NCBI RefSeq assembly: GCF_008923185.1
Contig: NZ_WBMT01000006.1
Location: 372,001-436,000 of the forward strand
Origin: Actinomadura rudentiformis
GTDB lineage: Bacteria > Actinomycetota > Actinomycetes > Streptosporangiales > Streptosporangiaceae
Length of the DNA: 64,000 nt
Reading direction: 5' to 3'
How positions within the stretch are numbered: the stretch's first letter is position 1; every line of letters starts with the position of its first letter. Of the stretch, positions 7,486-15,627 are shown in pieces. Made by a program: the position numbers and the translations under genes. The notes beneath the pieces are model-generated. The model searched no databases. It saw only the letters and a list, made by a program, of their open reading frames with translations, and was not told where the DNA came from.

Positions 7486-8940
7486 ATGACCAACCGGGAA
7501 ACAGCAAGCTCCGATGCCCGGCCGGGGCTCGTTCTCGCCACGGCGGCCGTGGTGCAGTTCCTGGTGTCGCTGGATCTGTCGGTGGTGAACGTCGGGCTCC
7601 CGCAGATCGGCAGTGCCCTCGGCTTCAGCGCGGTGGGCCTGACCTGGGTGATCCATGCCTACGCCCTCGCGTTCGGAGGGCTGCTGCTGCTGGGCGGCAA
7701 GCTGGCCGACCGGTACGGCCGCAAGCGGATGCTGCTGTTCGGGCTCGGCCTGTTCGGTCTCGCCTCCCTGCTCGGCGGCTTCGCAGCCGACCCCGGCCAG
7801 CTGGTCGCGGCTCGCGCGGCGCAGGGCGTCGGCGCCGCCGCTCTCGCACCGGCCGCGCTGGCGCTGCTGACCGCGACGTTCCCCGCCGGCAAGGCCAGGG
7901 TCCGGGCCTTCGGGATCTGGAGCGCGACCAACGCCGCGGGCGGCGCCCTTGGTGTGCTGGTCGGAGGCCTGCTCACCGAGTACGCCGGCTGGCGCTGGGT
8001 GATGTTGGTGAACGTTCCGATGGCGCTGATCGCACTTGCCATGGCCTGGTGGGGCGTCGCCGCCGACCACGCGAGAGAACGTGCCGGCCGTCCCGACGTC
8101 CTCGGCGGTGTCCTGGCCACGGCCGGCATGAGCCTGCTGGTGTTCGGCGTGGTCCGCACCGACCATTACGCGTGGACGTCCGCCGTCACGGTGACGACCC
8201 TGGCCATCGCCGTCGCGCTCCTGGCCGCCTTCGTCGTCGTCGAACGGACCACCAGCCGCGATCCGCTGGTCCGGCTCGGCCTGTTCGCCAACCGTTCCGT
8301 ACTCGGCGCGATCACCTACGTCCTGCTGGTCGGCGCGGCCATGGCGTCGGCGTTCTATTTCATGTCGCTGTACCTGCAGCGGGTGCTCGGCACCGGATCG
8401 GCCCTGACCGGGATCCAGTTCCTGCCGTTCGCCTTCGGCGTGATCGCCGGTTCCGTGCTCGCCGTCAAACTCGGCTACCGGTTCGCGCCCCGGACCCTGC
8501 TGATCGGCGGCGGGCTGCTGACCGCGACCGGCTTCGCCTGGTTCGGTTTCGCCAGTCCGGACGGCACCTTCCTCACCGACGTCCTGGGGCCCTCGATCGT
8601 GGCCGGCGTCGGATTCGGGCTCTGCCTCGGGCCGGTCACCTCCATCGCCACCGCCGGCGTCGCGCCCCACGAGGCCGGCACCGCATCGGGCCTGCTCAAC
8701 AGCGCGCGCCAGCTCGGTGCCGCAGTGGGACTGGCCGCCCTCGGCACCGCGGCCCACCGCCGCACCGGACCGACGGCGGCGCCCGAGGCCCTCAGCGACG
8801 GATATGCGTTCGGCCTGACGCTGTGCGCAGCGCTCCTCGTGGCGGCCGTCCTGATCGCCATCACCGTCCTGCGCCGCTCGGAAACGCCGGAGCCGGAAGT
8901 GCAGGCATTGACCCCTCAACCCATGACCGCCAGGCCATGA
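7486..8940 (+). CDS. MFS drug efflux transporter (DHA2/EmrB-QacA type)
   Basis: 484 residues with about 14 hydrophobic segments, as in the DHA2 drug:H+ antiporter family. The start of TM1 carries the D residue typical of the group (FLVSLDLSVVNVGLPQI). Motif A is GGKLADRYGRKRM between TM2 and TM3, and the antiporter motif C region is at ALGVLVGGLLTEYAGWRW. Start 7486 has a GGAGG site seven bases or so upstream. It follows the palindromic operator and is followed after 57 bases by two ABC genes, so TetR probably controls all three transporter genes. Likely exports a toxic organic molecule or a secondary metabolite. Confidence 0.92.
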   Translation: MTNRETASSDARPGLVLATAAVVQFLVSLDLSVVNVGLPQIGSALGFSAVGLTWVIHAYALAFGGLLLLGGKLADRYGRKRMLLFGLGLFGLASLLGGFAADPGQLVAARAAQGVGAAALAPAALALLTATFPAGKARVRAFGIWSATNAAGGALGVLVGGLLTEYAGWRWVMLVNVPMALIALAMAWWGVAADHARERAGRPDVLGGVLATAGMSLLVFGVVRTDHYAWTSAVTVTTLAIAVALLAAFVVVERTTSRDPLVRLGLFANRSVLGAITYVLLVGAAMASAFYFMSLYLQRVLGTGSALTGIQFLPFAFGVIAGSVLAVKLGYRFAPRTLLIGGGLLTATGFAWFGFASPDGTFLTDVLGPSIVAGVGFGLCLGPVTSIATAGVAPHEAGTASGLLNSARQLGAAVGLAALGTAAHRRTGPTAAPEALSDGYAFGLTLCAALLVAAVLIAITVLRRSETPEPEVQALTPQPMTARP

Positions 8941-8997
8941 CCACCGAACTTCGCCGGCCGCGCTCGGCAGATGCGGCCGGCGCGAAAGGAGCGAGCG

Positions 8998-10839
8998 ATG
9001 ACCACCGCTGACCTTGCCGAGGCGAGAGAGGCGCCCCCGCAGCGACCGGCCGATGGGGACTCCGCGGCGGGACAGAGCCTGTCAAGGCTGCTGCGCCCTT
9101 ATCTCGGGAGGTTCGCCGCCGTCGTGATCCTTCAGATCATCGGTGCCGTCGCGGGGCTGGCGCCGCTGCTGGCGGTCGTCGAACTGGGCCGTACCTTGCT
9201 GTCGCCCGGCCCGATCGATCATGATCATGTCTGGCTCGTCGTCGGCGCGGGTGCGGCGGGCCTGTTCGCCCAGCTGCTGTTCACGGGTGCGTCGTCCGGG
9301 GTCGGGCATCTTCTGGACGACCAGGTACAGCTGTCGTTCCGCCGGCAGCTGGCCGCGCGGCTGGGGCGCGTGCCGATCGGCTGGTTCTCCCGGCGGCAGA
9401 CGGGCGAGCTGGCGAAGGTCGTCGGTGAGGACGTGAGCGCCGTGCACCCGTTCATCGCCCACACCCCCGGCGAGCTCATCTCCGCGTTCGTGGTGCCGCT
9501 GGTGTCGCTGATCTATCTGTTCACCATCGACTGGCGGCTCACGCTGATCACGTTGATACCGGTGGCGCTGGCGGTGGCGCTGGTCCCCCTGATGATGACC
9601 CCGACCCGGCTGCGTGAGCAGAAGGAGTTCGACGCGGCCATGGGACGGATCGCGAGTTCGGTCGTCGAGTTCGTCCAGGGCATCGCGGTGGTCAAGGCGT
9701 TCGGCGGAGGCGAGCGCGCCCACCGGAGATTCCTCACGGCCGTGGACGACTTCGTCGGCTCGTTCTACCAGATGGTGCGCGGTCTCGCCGGGATCGCCGC
9801 GGGGATGCAGGTGGCGCTGTCGCCGCCGTTCGTGTTGCTGGCCGTGTTGATCGGCGGTACGACTCTGATCACCAGCGGCGGCATGGCCCCGGCCGACCTG
9901 CTGCCCTTCCTGGTGCTCGGGCTGGCCCTGACAGCGCCGGTGGCGGCCCTCGGCCACGGCTTCGACGACATGCAGGCCGCCAGGCGCGCGGTTGGCCGGA
10001 TCCGGGACGTGCTCGAGGTGCCGTCGCTACCGGAGCCCGCCCACCCGGTCGCACCGCAGGGACACCGGGTCGAACTGCGGGAGGTCCGATTCGGCTACGA
10101 GGACGACCACGAGGTGCTGCGCGGAATCGACCTGGTGCTGGAGCCGGGGACGGTCACAGCGATCGTCGGGCCGTCAGGCAGCGGGAAGTCCACGCTGGTC
10201 CAGTTGTTGCCGCGGTTCTTCGACCCGACCCACGGTTCGGTGCTCCTGGGCGGTGTCGACCTGCGCGAGCTCGGCAGCAGGGAGCTCTACCGGAGGGTCT
10301 CCTTCGTCTTCCAGGACGTCCGCCTGCTGCGCGCCTCGGTCGCCGACAACATCGCGCTGGCGGTGCCGCACGCCGACCTCGACGAGGTGGTGCGCGCCGC
10401 CCGGCTGGCGAACGTTCACGACCGGATCCTCGAACTGCCGGACGGTTACGACACGGTGCTCGGCGAGGACGTCGGGCTGTCGGGTGGTGAGGCGCAGCGG
10501 ATCTCGATCGCACGCGCCCTGCTGGCCGGCGCGCCCGTGCTGGTCCTCGACGAGGCGACCGCGTTCGCCGATCCGCAGACCGAACAGGCTGTGCGCCGCG
10601 CTCTGGCGACGCTGGAGGGCGATCGCACGATCCTGGTCATCGCCCATCGCCTGGAAACGATCGCCGACGCCGACACCGTCGTGGTGCTGGAGAACGGGTC
10701 GATCGTCGAGCGCGGCAGGCCCGCCGAGCTGCTGGCCCAGGACGGGCGGTTCGCCGCGTTCTGGCGATCCCAACGAACGGCGATCGCTGACGAGATCGAA
10801 GCCCACGGTGGCGTACTGCAAGGAGATGAGCCCCAATGA
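8998..10839 (+). CDS. ABC exporter half-transporter, subunit 1 (TMD-NBD fusion)
   Basis: 613 residues: an exporter-type six-helix membrane domain (about 30-320) fused to an ATPase domain. The ATPase has Walker [10 protein letters not shown], signature LSGGEAQRISIARALL, and Walker B VLVLDEATAFADP followed by an H-loop in VIAHRLETI. The wording DEATAFADP is also found in siderophore-type exporters and importers of the IrtA/YbtP group, so a siderophore or peptide substrate is possible. ATG 8998 is chosen because AAAGGAG precedes it. It overlaps the next gene by four bases (ATGA), which indicates a heterodimer made in equal amounts. Confidence 0.9.
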   Translation: MTTADLAEAREAPPQRPADGDSAAGQSLSRLLRPYLGRFAAVVILQIIGAVAGLAPLLAVVELGRTLLSPGPIDHDHVWLVVGAGAAGLFAQLLFTGASSGVGHLLDDQVQLSFRRQLAARLGRVPIGWFSRRQTGELAKVVGEDVSAVHPFIAHTPGELISAFVVPLVSLIYLFTIDWRLTLITLIPVALAVALVPLMMTPTRLREQKEFDAAMGRIASSVVEFVQGIAVVKAFGGGERAHRRFLTAVDDFVGSFYQMVRGLAGIAAGMQVALSPPFVLLAVLIGGTTLITSGGMAPADLLPFLVLGLALTAPVAALGHGFDDMQAARRAVGRIRDVLEVPSLPEPAHPVAPQGHRVELREVRFGYEDDHEVLRGIDLVLEPGTVTAIVGPSGSGKSTLVQLLPRFFDPTHGSVLLGGVDLRELGSRELYRRVSFVFQDVRLLRASVADNIALAVPHADLDEVVRAARLANVHDRILELPDGYDTVLGEDVGLSGGEAQRISIARALLAGAPVLVLDEATAFADPQTEQAVRRALATLEGDRTILVIAHRLETIADADTVVVLENGSIVERGRPAELLAQDGRFAAFWRSQRTAIADEIEAHGGVLQGDEPQ

Positions 10840-12551
10840 TTCGAGTGTTGCTGCGCGTGCTGGGCCACGAGTACGCCCAGCCCGTACGACGCACCGTGGC
10901 CCTGATGACGATCACCGCGGTGGTCGAGGGCCTGTCCTACGCCCTGCTGGTTCCGGTGCTGCGGGCGCTGTTCGGAAACGATCCCGGCGACGCGCGCCCA
11001 TGGCTGATCGCGTTCGGGGCCGCGGTCGCGGTCTACGCGGTGCTGCGCTATGTCAGCGATCTATCCGGCTTCCGCTCCGCGAGCACGCTGCTGCACGGCA
11101 CGTATCACCGGATGGGCGAGCATCTCGCCCGCCTGCCCATCGGCTGGTACAGCGAGGCCCGCGTCGGGCAGGTGTCGGTGCTGGCGAGCCGCGGCGTCCT
11201 GCAGGCACTGGGAGTGATCGCGCACCTGCTGGCACCGCTCATCTCCGCCGCCGTGACCCCGCTGACGGTCGTCGTCGTGATGCTCGCCTTCAGCTGGCAG
11301 ATGGGGCTGGCCGCGTTGATCGGCGTGCCGGTCGTGGCGGCCATCCAGGTCTGGACTGGCCGCGCGATGGCCGCGGCCGACGCCGAGCGAGCCGAACGTG
11401 ACCACGAGGCCACCGGCCGGGTCATCGAGTATCTCCAGGCCCAGCCGGTGCTGCGCGCCGGTGGCCGGACCATCGAACGCTTCGGGCTGCTCGACGACTC
11501 GCTGCGCGGGCTCCAGCGGGCGTCCCGCCGTTCCACGCTGTCGGCTCTGCCCGGCGTATTGGGCTTGACGCTCACGGTGCAGGCGATGTTCACCGTGTTG
11601 CTGGTGCTGGGCGCCCACCTCGCACTCGGGGGGAACATCGGTGCGGCCGAGATTCTGGCGATCCTGGTGCTGGCCGCACGCTGCGCGGACCCGCTGCTGT
11701 CGCTGGCGGACATGGGCGGCCAGCTTCGCGGCGCCCGTTCCGAGCTGACCAGGCTCGACGCGTTGTTGCGCACCCAGCCGCTGCCGGAGCCCGGCGACCC
11801 GGTCCAGCCGCGACACCATGACCTGGAGTTGGAGTCCGTCACCTTCCGGCATGGCGACCGCACGGTGATCGACAATGTGTCGTTGTCCGTGCCGGAGGGG
11901 CAGCGGCTCGCCGTCGTCGGGCCGTCGGGCGCCGGCAAGAGCACACTGCTGCAGTTGCTCGCGCGCTTCTACGACGTGGACGCCGGCGCGGTGCGCATCG
12001 GAGGCGTCGACGTGCGTGCCATCAACACCTCAGAGTTGCTCGCGCAGTTCGCCATCGTCTTCCAGGACGTCTATCTCTTCGACGGCACGATCGAGGAGAA
12101 CGTGCGTCTCGGCCGTCCCGACGCCGACCAGGCCGAGGTGCGGGCGGCGGTGACCGCGGCGCGGCTGGACGAGGTGATCGAGCGGCTCCCCGGCGGATGG
12201 GAGACGAATGTCGGCGAAGGCGGCGCACTGCTGTCGGGTGGTGAGCGCCAGCGCGTCTCGATCGCGCGGGCACTGCTGAAGAACGCGCCGATCGTGCTGC
12301 TGGACGAGGTGACCTCCGCGCTGGACCCGGTGAACGAGGCGGCCGTCCACGAAGGCATCGAGCGCCTGATGGCGGGCCGGACGGTGGTGATGGTGGCGCA
12401 CCGGATGCGGACCATCCGGCGCGCTGATCGCATCGTCTTCCTGGACGGCGGCCGGGTCGTCGAGGAAGGCAGCCACGACGAGTTGCTTCACCGCGGCGGT
12501 CGCTATGCCGATTTCTGGGATGTCTCCCTGACGCCGGCAGGGAGTGAATGA
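10836..12551 (+). CDS. ABC exporter half-transporter, subunit 2 (TMD-NBD fusion)
   Basis: 571 residues with a six-helix exporter domain and an ATPase domain: Walker A GPSGAGKST, signature [16 protein letters not shown], Walker B IVLLDEVTSALDP and H-loop MVAHRMRTI. Both ATP sites of the presumed heterodimer look complete. The start overlaps the partner stop by four bases. The pair resembles IrtAB/YbtPQ-like transporters in ATPase wording, but no siderophore synthesis gene is nearby. Two 14-base direct repeats (GGAGTGAATGAGCC) lie at and just after its stop, at 12541 and 12560. Confidence 0.9.
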   Translation: MIRVLLRVLGHEYAQPVRRTVALMTITAVVEGLSYALLVPVLRALFGNDPGDARPWLIAFGAAVAVYAVLRYVSDLSGFRSASTLLHGTYHRMGEHLARLPIGWYSEARVGQVSVLASRGVLQALGVIAHLLAPLISAAVTPLTVVVVMLAFSWQMGLAALIGVPVVAAIQVWTGRAMAAADAERAERDHEATGRVIEYLQAQPVLRAGGRTIERFGLLDDSLRGLQRASRRSTLSALPGVLGLTLTVQAMFTVLLVLGAHLALGGNIGAAEILAILVLAARCADPLLSLADMGGQLRGARSELTRLDALLRTQPLPEPGDPVQPRHHDLELESVTFRHGDRTVIDNVSLSVPEGQRLAVVGPSGAGKSTLLQLLARFYDVDAGAVRIGGVDVRAINTSELLAQFAIVFQDVYLFDGTIEENVRLGRPDADQAEVRAAVTAARLDEVIERLPGGWETNVGEGGALLSGGERQRVSIARALLKNAPIVLLDEVTSALDPVNEAAVHEGIERLMAGRTVVMVAHRMRTIRRADRIVFLDGGRVVEEGSHDELLHRGGRYADFWDVSLTPAGSE

Positions 12552-12620
12552 GCCTGTAAGGAGTGAATGAGCCGGTATGCCGCATCCGTGGTGAACAACT
12601 GCGCTGAACTGTGCTGAAGA

Positions 12621-13091
12621 TCAGGCCTTGATGCGTTCGGCGGGCATGCCGGGGCCGATCACGGCCTGGATCTCAGCCGCGTCGTCCACCTGACCGCAGT
12701 GGGCGCACACCGTACGCTGGCTGACTCCGGTGCCGCAGACCGAGTGGGTGTAGAGGATCGGCGGCTCCCCCTCGGTCGCCCACCGGTCGCCCCACTCGGA
12801 GAGCGCGACCAGCGCGGGCGCGAGCGCGCGCCCCTTGTCGGTCAGCAGGTACTCGTACAGTTCGGGCTGCTCGGAGTACCTGTGGCGCCGCATGAGCCCG
12901 GCCTCGACGAAACCGTCGAGCCGGGACTTGAGGATGTTGGTCGCGACGCCGAGGTTGCGCTGGAAGTCGCTGTAGCGGGTCGCTCCCCCGAACACGGCGT
13001 CGCGAACGATCAGCAGGCTCCAGCGCTCACCGATCAGCTCTAGGGCGCGGGCGATCGAACACACCTGTGAGTCGTACGTCTTTCCCAGCAT
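12621..13091 (-). CDS. HxlR-family regulator with C-terminal cysteine cluster
   Basis: 156 residues. The winged helix is clear: CSIARALELIGERWSLLIVRDAVFG is the family N-terminus, given here by CSIARALELIGERW, and the recognition region is ATNILKSRLDGFVEAGLM. It is longer than the 127-residue HxlR at 5028. The extra C-terminus holds HSVCGTGV...CAHCG, a possible metal-binding or redox cluster. It is divergent from an SRPBCC gene, and a perfect 19-base inverted repeat occupies the region between the two starts. It very likely controls the downstream SRPBCC-SDR-VOC genes and itself. Confidence 0.9.
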   Translation of the reverse strand: MLGKTYDSQVCSIARALELIGERWSLLIVRDAVFGGATRYSDFQRNLGVATNILKSRLDGFVEAGLMRRHRYSEQPELYEYLLTDKGRALAPALVALSEWGDRWATEGEPPILYTHSVCGTGVSQRTVCAHCGQVDDAAEIQAVIGPGMPAERIKA

Positions 13092-13110
13092 GGCTTCAGT
13101 CTACCGAGGT

Positions 13111-13160
13111 GCTTGCGTCATGCAAGTGATATGGGCTACGGTCACTTGCATGACGCAAGC
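13111..13160. promoter_or_regulatory. Perfect 19-bp inverted repeat spanning a start codon (HxlR operator)
   Basis: GCTTGCGTCATGCAAGTGA at 13111-13129 is repeated exactly in inverse at 13142-13160, with a 12-base spacer holding TATGGG. Each arm also contains its own small dyad, TTGC..GCAA, which suggests two bound dimers. The second arm contains the ATG (13150) of the SRPBCC gene, so a bound protein would cover both promoter and start codon. Confidence 0.8.
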
Positions 13161-13698
13161 AGCCCAGAACTACACCACTGTCTTCTCGGTGGAGCGCACG
13201 CCCCAGGAAGCATTCGAGGCCATCACCAACGTCCGCGGCTGGTGGTCGGAAGGCGCCGAGGGCGTCACCGACCAGGTCGGCGGAGAGTTCGTCCACCGCT
13301 ACAAGGACGTCCACCGCTGCACGGTCCGCGTCACGGAGCTCGTGCCCGGCCGCAAGGTCACCTGGCGCGTCCTGGACAACTACTTCAACTTCATCGAAGA
13401 CCAGGCCGAATGGAAGGACACCGAGGTCGTCTTCGAGATCTCTGAAAAGGACGGCGGCGCCGAGGTCCGGTTCACGCACGTGGGCCTTGTCCCTCAGTAC
13501 GAGTGCTACGACGTATGCACCAACGCGTGGGGCGGCTACATCAGCGGCAGCCTGCGCAACCTGATCAACACGGGCCAGGGCCAGCCCAACCCGAAGGAGG
13601 ACGGGAACGCCCCGGACCACCAGCACGCCGCCACCGCGCACCGCGCCAAGCGTTCACCCCGGGCCACCAGCCTGGCCGACACCAAGGTGACTGCCTGA
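13150..13698 (+). CDS. SRPBCC/AHSA1-like domain protein
   Basis: 182 residues of the AHSA1-type SRPBCC fold. It begins NYTTVFSVERTPQEAFEAI, has RGWWSEGAEG, and ends in the family helix ECYDVCTNAWGGYISGSLRNL. The start at 13150 matches where homologues begin; there is no ribosome site before it, and the promoter-like TATGGG sits only about 15 bases upstream. The message may therefore be leaderless or nearly so. A C-terminal basic and Ala/Thr-rich tail follows the fold. It is first in a run with the SDR and VOC genes (gaps of one and zero bases), probably one operon under the HxlR regulator. Confidence 0.88.
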   Translation: MTQAAQNYTTVFSVERTPQEAFEAITNVRGWWSEGAEGVTDQVGGEFVHRYKDVHRCTVRVTELVPGRKVTWRVLDNYFNFIEDQAEWKDTEVVFEISEKDGGAEVRFTHVGLVPQYECYDVCTNAWGGYISGSLRNLINTGQGQPNPKEDGNAPDHQHAATAHRAKRSPRATSLADTKVTA

Positions 13699-13699
13699 G

Positions 13700-14395
13700 A
13701 TGACCGCGATCGAAGGCAAGATCGTCCTGATCACCGGCGCCAACCGAGGCATCGGGCGGGCGATGCTGGAGGAGGCGCTGAGCAGGGGCGCCCAGCAGGT
13801 GTACGCCGGCACGCGCGGATCCTTCACCCACCCGGACGAACGGGTCACACCCCTGATCCTTGACATCACCGACGAGGCGCAGACACAACAGGCCGTCCAG
13901 GCGGTCCCCTCACTCGACATTCTCGTCAACAACGCCGGCGTGGCACTCCCCGACGATCTCAACGACCATGCCGTGATCGAGCGCCACCTCGCCGTCAACC
14001 TCTTCGGCATCCACCGTGTGACTCAGGCCTTCCTGCCCCTGCTGGTCCGTTCGCGCGGCGCCATCGTCAACGCCCTGTCCACGGCGGCCCTCGTCCCGCT
14101 GTCGATCGTTCCGGCGTACTCGATCTCGAAGGCGGCCGCGCTCTCCCTGACGCAGTCGCAGCGAGCACTCCTCACCGACCAGGGCGTCAGGGTCCACGCC
14201 GTCTTCACCGGCCCGACCGACACCGACATGAACCGCGGGTTCGACATCCCGAAGGCCTCGCCGGAATCAGTCGCGCAAGCCATCTTCGACGGCGTGGAGA
14301 AGCAGGAGGAGGACATCTTCCCCGACCCCATGTCGCAGACCCTGGCCGACGGATGGCGGAACAGCCCCTTCGCCTACAACGACGAGGAGATCTGA
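13700..14395 (+). CDS. Short-chain dehydrogenase/reductase
   Basis: A 231-residue classical SDR. It has the cofactor motif TGANRGIG near residue 12, the NNAG motif, the catalytic serine in NALSTAALVPLS, and Tyr/Lys in YSISKAAALS. The N-terminal TGxxxGIG and the following pattern fit NAD(P)(H) binding; the substrate is unknown. The start is one base after the SRPBCC stop, and the stop directly abuts the next start. The gene is therefore the middle member of the HxlR-controlled operon, which may handle a reactive carbonyl or quinone. Confidence 0.9.
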   Translation: MTAIEGKIVLITGANRGIGRAMLEEALSRGAQQVYAGTRGSFTHPDERVTPLILDITDEAQTQQAVQAVPSLDILVNNAGVALPDDLNDHAVIERHLAVNLFGIHRVTQAFLPLLVRSRGAIVNALSTAALVPLSIVPAYSISKAAALSLTQSQRALLTDQGVRVHAVFTGPTDTDMNRGFDIPKASPESVAQAIFDGVEKQEEDIFPDPMSQTLADGWRNSPFAYNDEEI

Positions 14396-14749
14396 ATGAC
14401 CACACTGAAACCCGGCAGCATCCTTCTTGGCACCACCCGGCCTGCGGAACTGCGTGACTGGTACCGCAAGGCGCTCGCGCCGGAACACGAGGGCGATGGG
14501 CCGATCGATCTCGGTGGCTTCCTGCTGGTCATCGAGGAGCGCGACGACGTCGACGCGAAGAACAACGAGCCGGGCCGGATGATCCTCAACTTCCACGTCG
14601 ACGACTTCGACGCCGTCGAGGCGCAGTTGCGGGCGGCCGGCGTGGAATGGATCGTCCCCGTCGCCGACCGGCCCTCCGGCCGCTTCGGGACGTTCGAAGA
14701 CCCTGATGGGAACTACCTCCAGATCATCCGGTTCAAGCAGGACTCCTGA
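14396..14749 (+). CDS. VOC (glyoxalase-fold) family protein
   Basis: 117 residues forming one vicinal-oxygen-chelate domain with paired beta-alpha-beta-beta-beta units. The sequence GSILLGTTRPAELRDWYRKAL opens it, and FEDPDGNYLQIIRF is the usual closing strand with the metal-site Glu position replaced by Gln. That replacement suggests binding or isomerisation rather than a standard glyoxalase I. The ATG immediately follows the SDR stop codon. It is the last gene of the operon, because a strong hairpin follows at 14761. Confidence 0.88.
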   Translation: MTTLKPGSILLGTTRPAELRDWYRKALAPEHEGDGPIDLGGFLLVIEERDDVDAKNNEPGRMILNFHVDDFDAVEAQLRAAGVEWIVPVADRPSGRFGTFEDPDGNYLQIIRFKQDS

Positions 14750-14760
14750 GCCCAGGCGCC

Positions 14761-14797
14761 GTGCCCGGCCAGCGCGCACCGTGCGCTGGCCGGGCAC
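14761..14797 (+). terminator. Strong hairpin terminator after the SRPBCC-SDR-VOC operon
   Basis: A perfect 15-base stem (GTGCCCGGCCAGCGC pairing with GCGCTGGCCGGGCAC) closes a 7-base loop. It starts 11 bases after the stop of the VOC gene and has no U-tract, as is common in GC-rich actinomycetes. Confidence 0.85.
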
Positions 14798-14880
14798 GCC
14801 TGCTGTGGGGCGAGAGGCTGAGATCCGCGCCGGTCAACGCCGTTCCATGCCGCCGGCCTGACCAGAGCGAGCCGGCCATC

Positions 14881-14943
14881 TGTCACATTCCTCCATCCGG
14901 GTCCGTCATAGCAATTGACCGGCGAACCAATGCCGATGTGACA
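14881..14943. promoter_or_regulatory. Spaced inverted repeat before VOC gene
   Basis: TGTCACAT (14881-14888) is mirrored by ATGTGACA (14936-14943), 47 bases apart, in the 220-base region between the terminator and the VOC gene at 15017. It is a candidate looping or dimer-of-dimers operator. No convincing -35/-10 pair was found nearby. Confidence 0.35.
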
Positions 14944-15016
14944 TCCGGGCTCGGTCCGGATGGACCGCCGGCCGGTTCAGGCAGTTCACATACCTCGAGC
15001 ACAGAGGAGACAAGGC

Positions 15017-15430
15017 ATGAAAGCGCACGTCAGCTCGATCCTGCTCGGCGTCCGGGACATGGAGGAGGCCAAGCGGTTCTACACCGAGGGGCTCGGCTGG
15101 AAGATCAAGGACGACTACGGTGTCTCGGTGTTCTTCGAATCGGACGGGGCCTCGCCCGTCGGCTTCTACGGCCGTGACGGCCTGGCCGACCAGGTGGGCA
15201 CGAGCCCGGAAGGCAGCGGCTTCAGCGGACTGGTCCTCACCTACGTCGTCCGCAGTGAGGCACGCGTGGACGAGATCATCTCCGAGGCCGAGAAGGCCGG
15301 TGCCACGATCCTCAAGCCCGCCGGCGCCCTGCCGTGGGGCGGTTACGGCGGCACCTTCGCAGACCCGGACGGCTACATCTGGAGTCTCGGCTACAGCGAC
15401 CAGGGAACAGACCAGCCCTACGCTGAATAG
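15017..15430 (+). CDS. VOC (glyoxalase-fold) family protein
   Basis: 137 residues with one VOC domain: HVSSILLGVRDMEEAKRFYTEGLGW at the start (key pattern RDMEEAKRFY) and GTFADPDGYIWSLGY near the end. Start 15017 is chosen over 14960 because GAGGAGACAAGGC precedes it and homologous proteins begin with the beta strand. The family covers glyoxalases, dioxygenases and antibiotic-binding proteins. No neighbour fixes the role, since it stands alone between a terminator and the convergent helR gene. Confidence 0.85.
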   Translation: MKAHVSSILLGVRDMEEAKRFYTEGLGWKIKDDYGVSVFFESDGASPVGFYGRDGLADQVGTSPEGSGFSGLVLTYVVRSEARVDEIISEAEKAGATILKPAGALPWGGYGGTFADPDGYIWSLGYSDQGTDQPYAE

Positions 15431-15627
15431 CCGCAGAGGGGCATCCGTGGCAAGTGTGGGTTGACCGGCCATTGCCGGGCGCGCGCTGGCCCGATGCCCC
15501 CTCCGCATGAAGGACGTGATCGGTTCCAGGCGAGGAGGTTCGGCGCCGACGCGGAATCGTGTCGGCGCCGAACCACCGCTCTGTGTTGGACGTGACCACG
15601 GCCAAAGGGCAGCAGCCTTAGGCAGTG

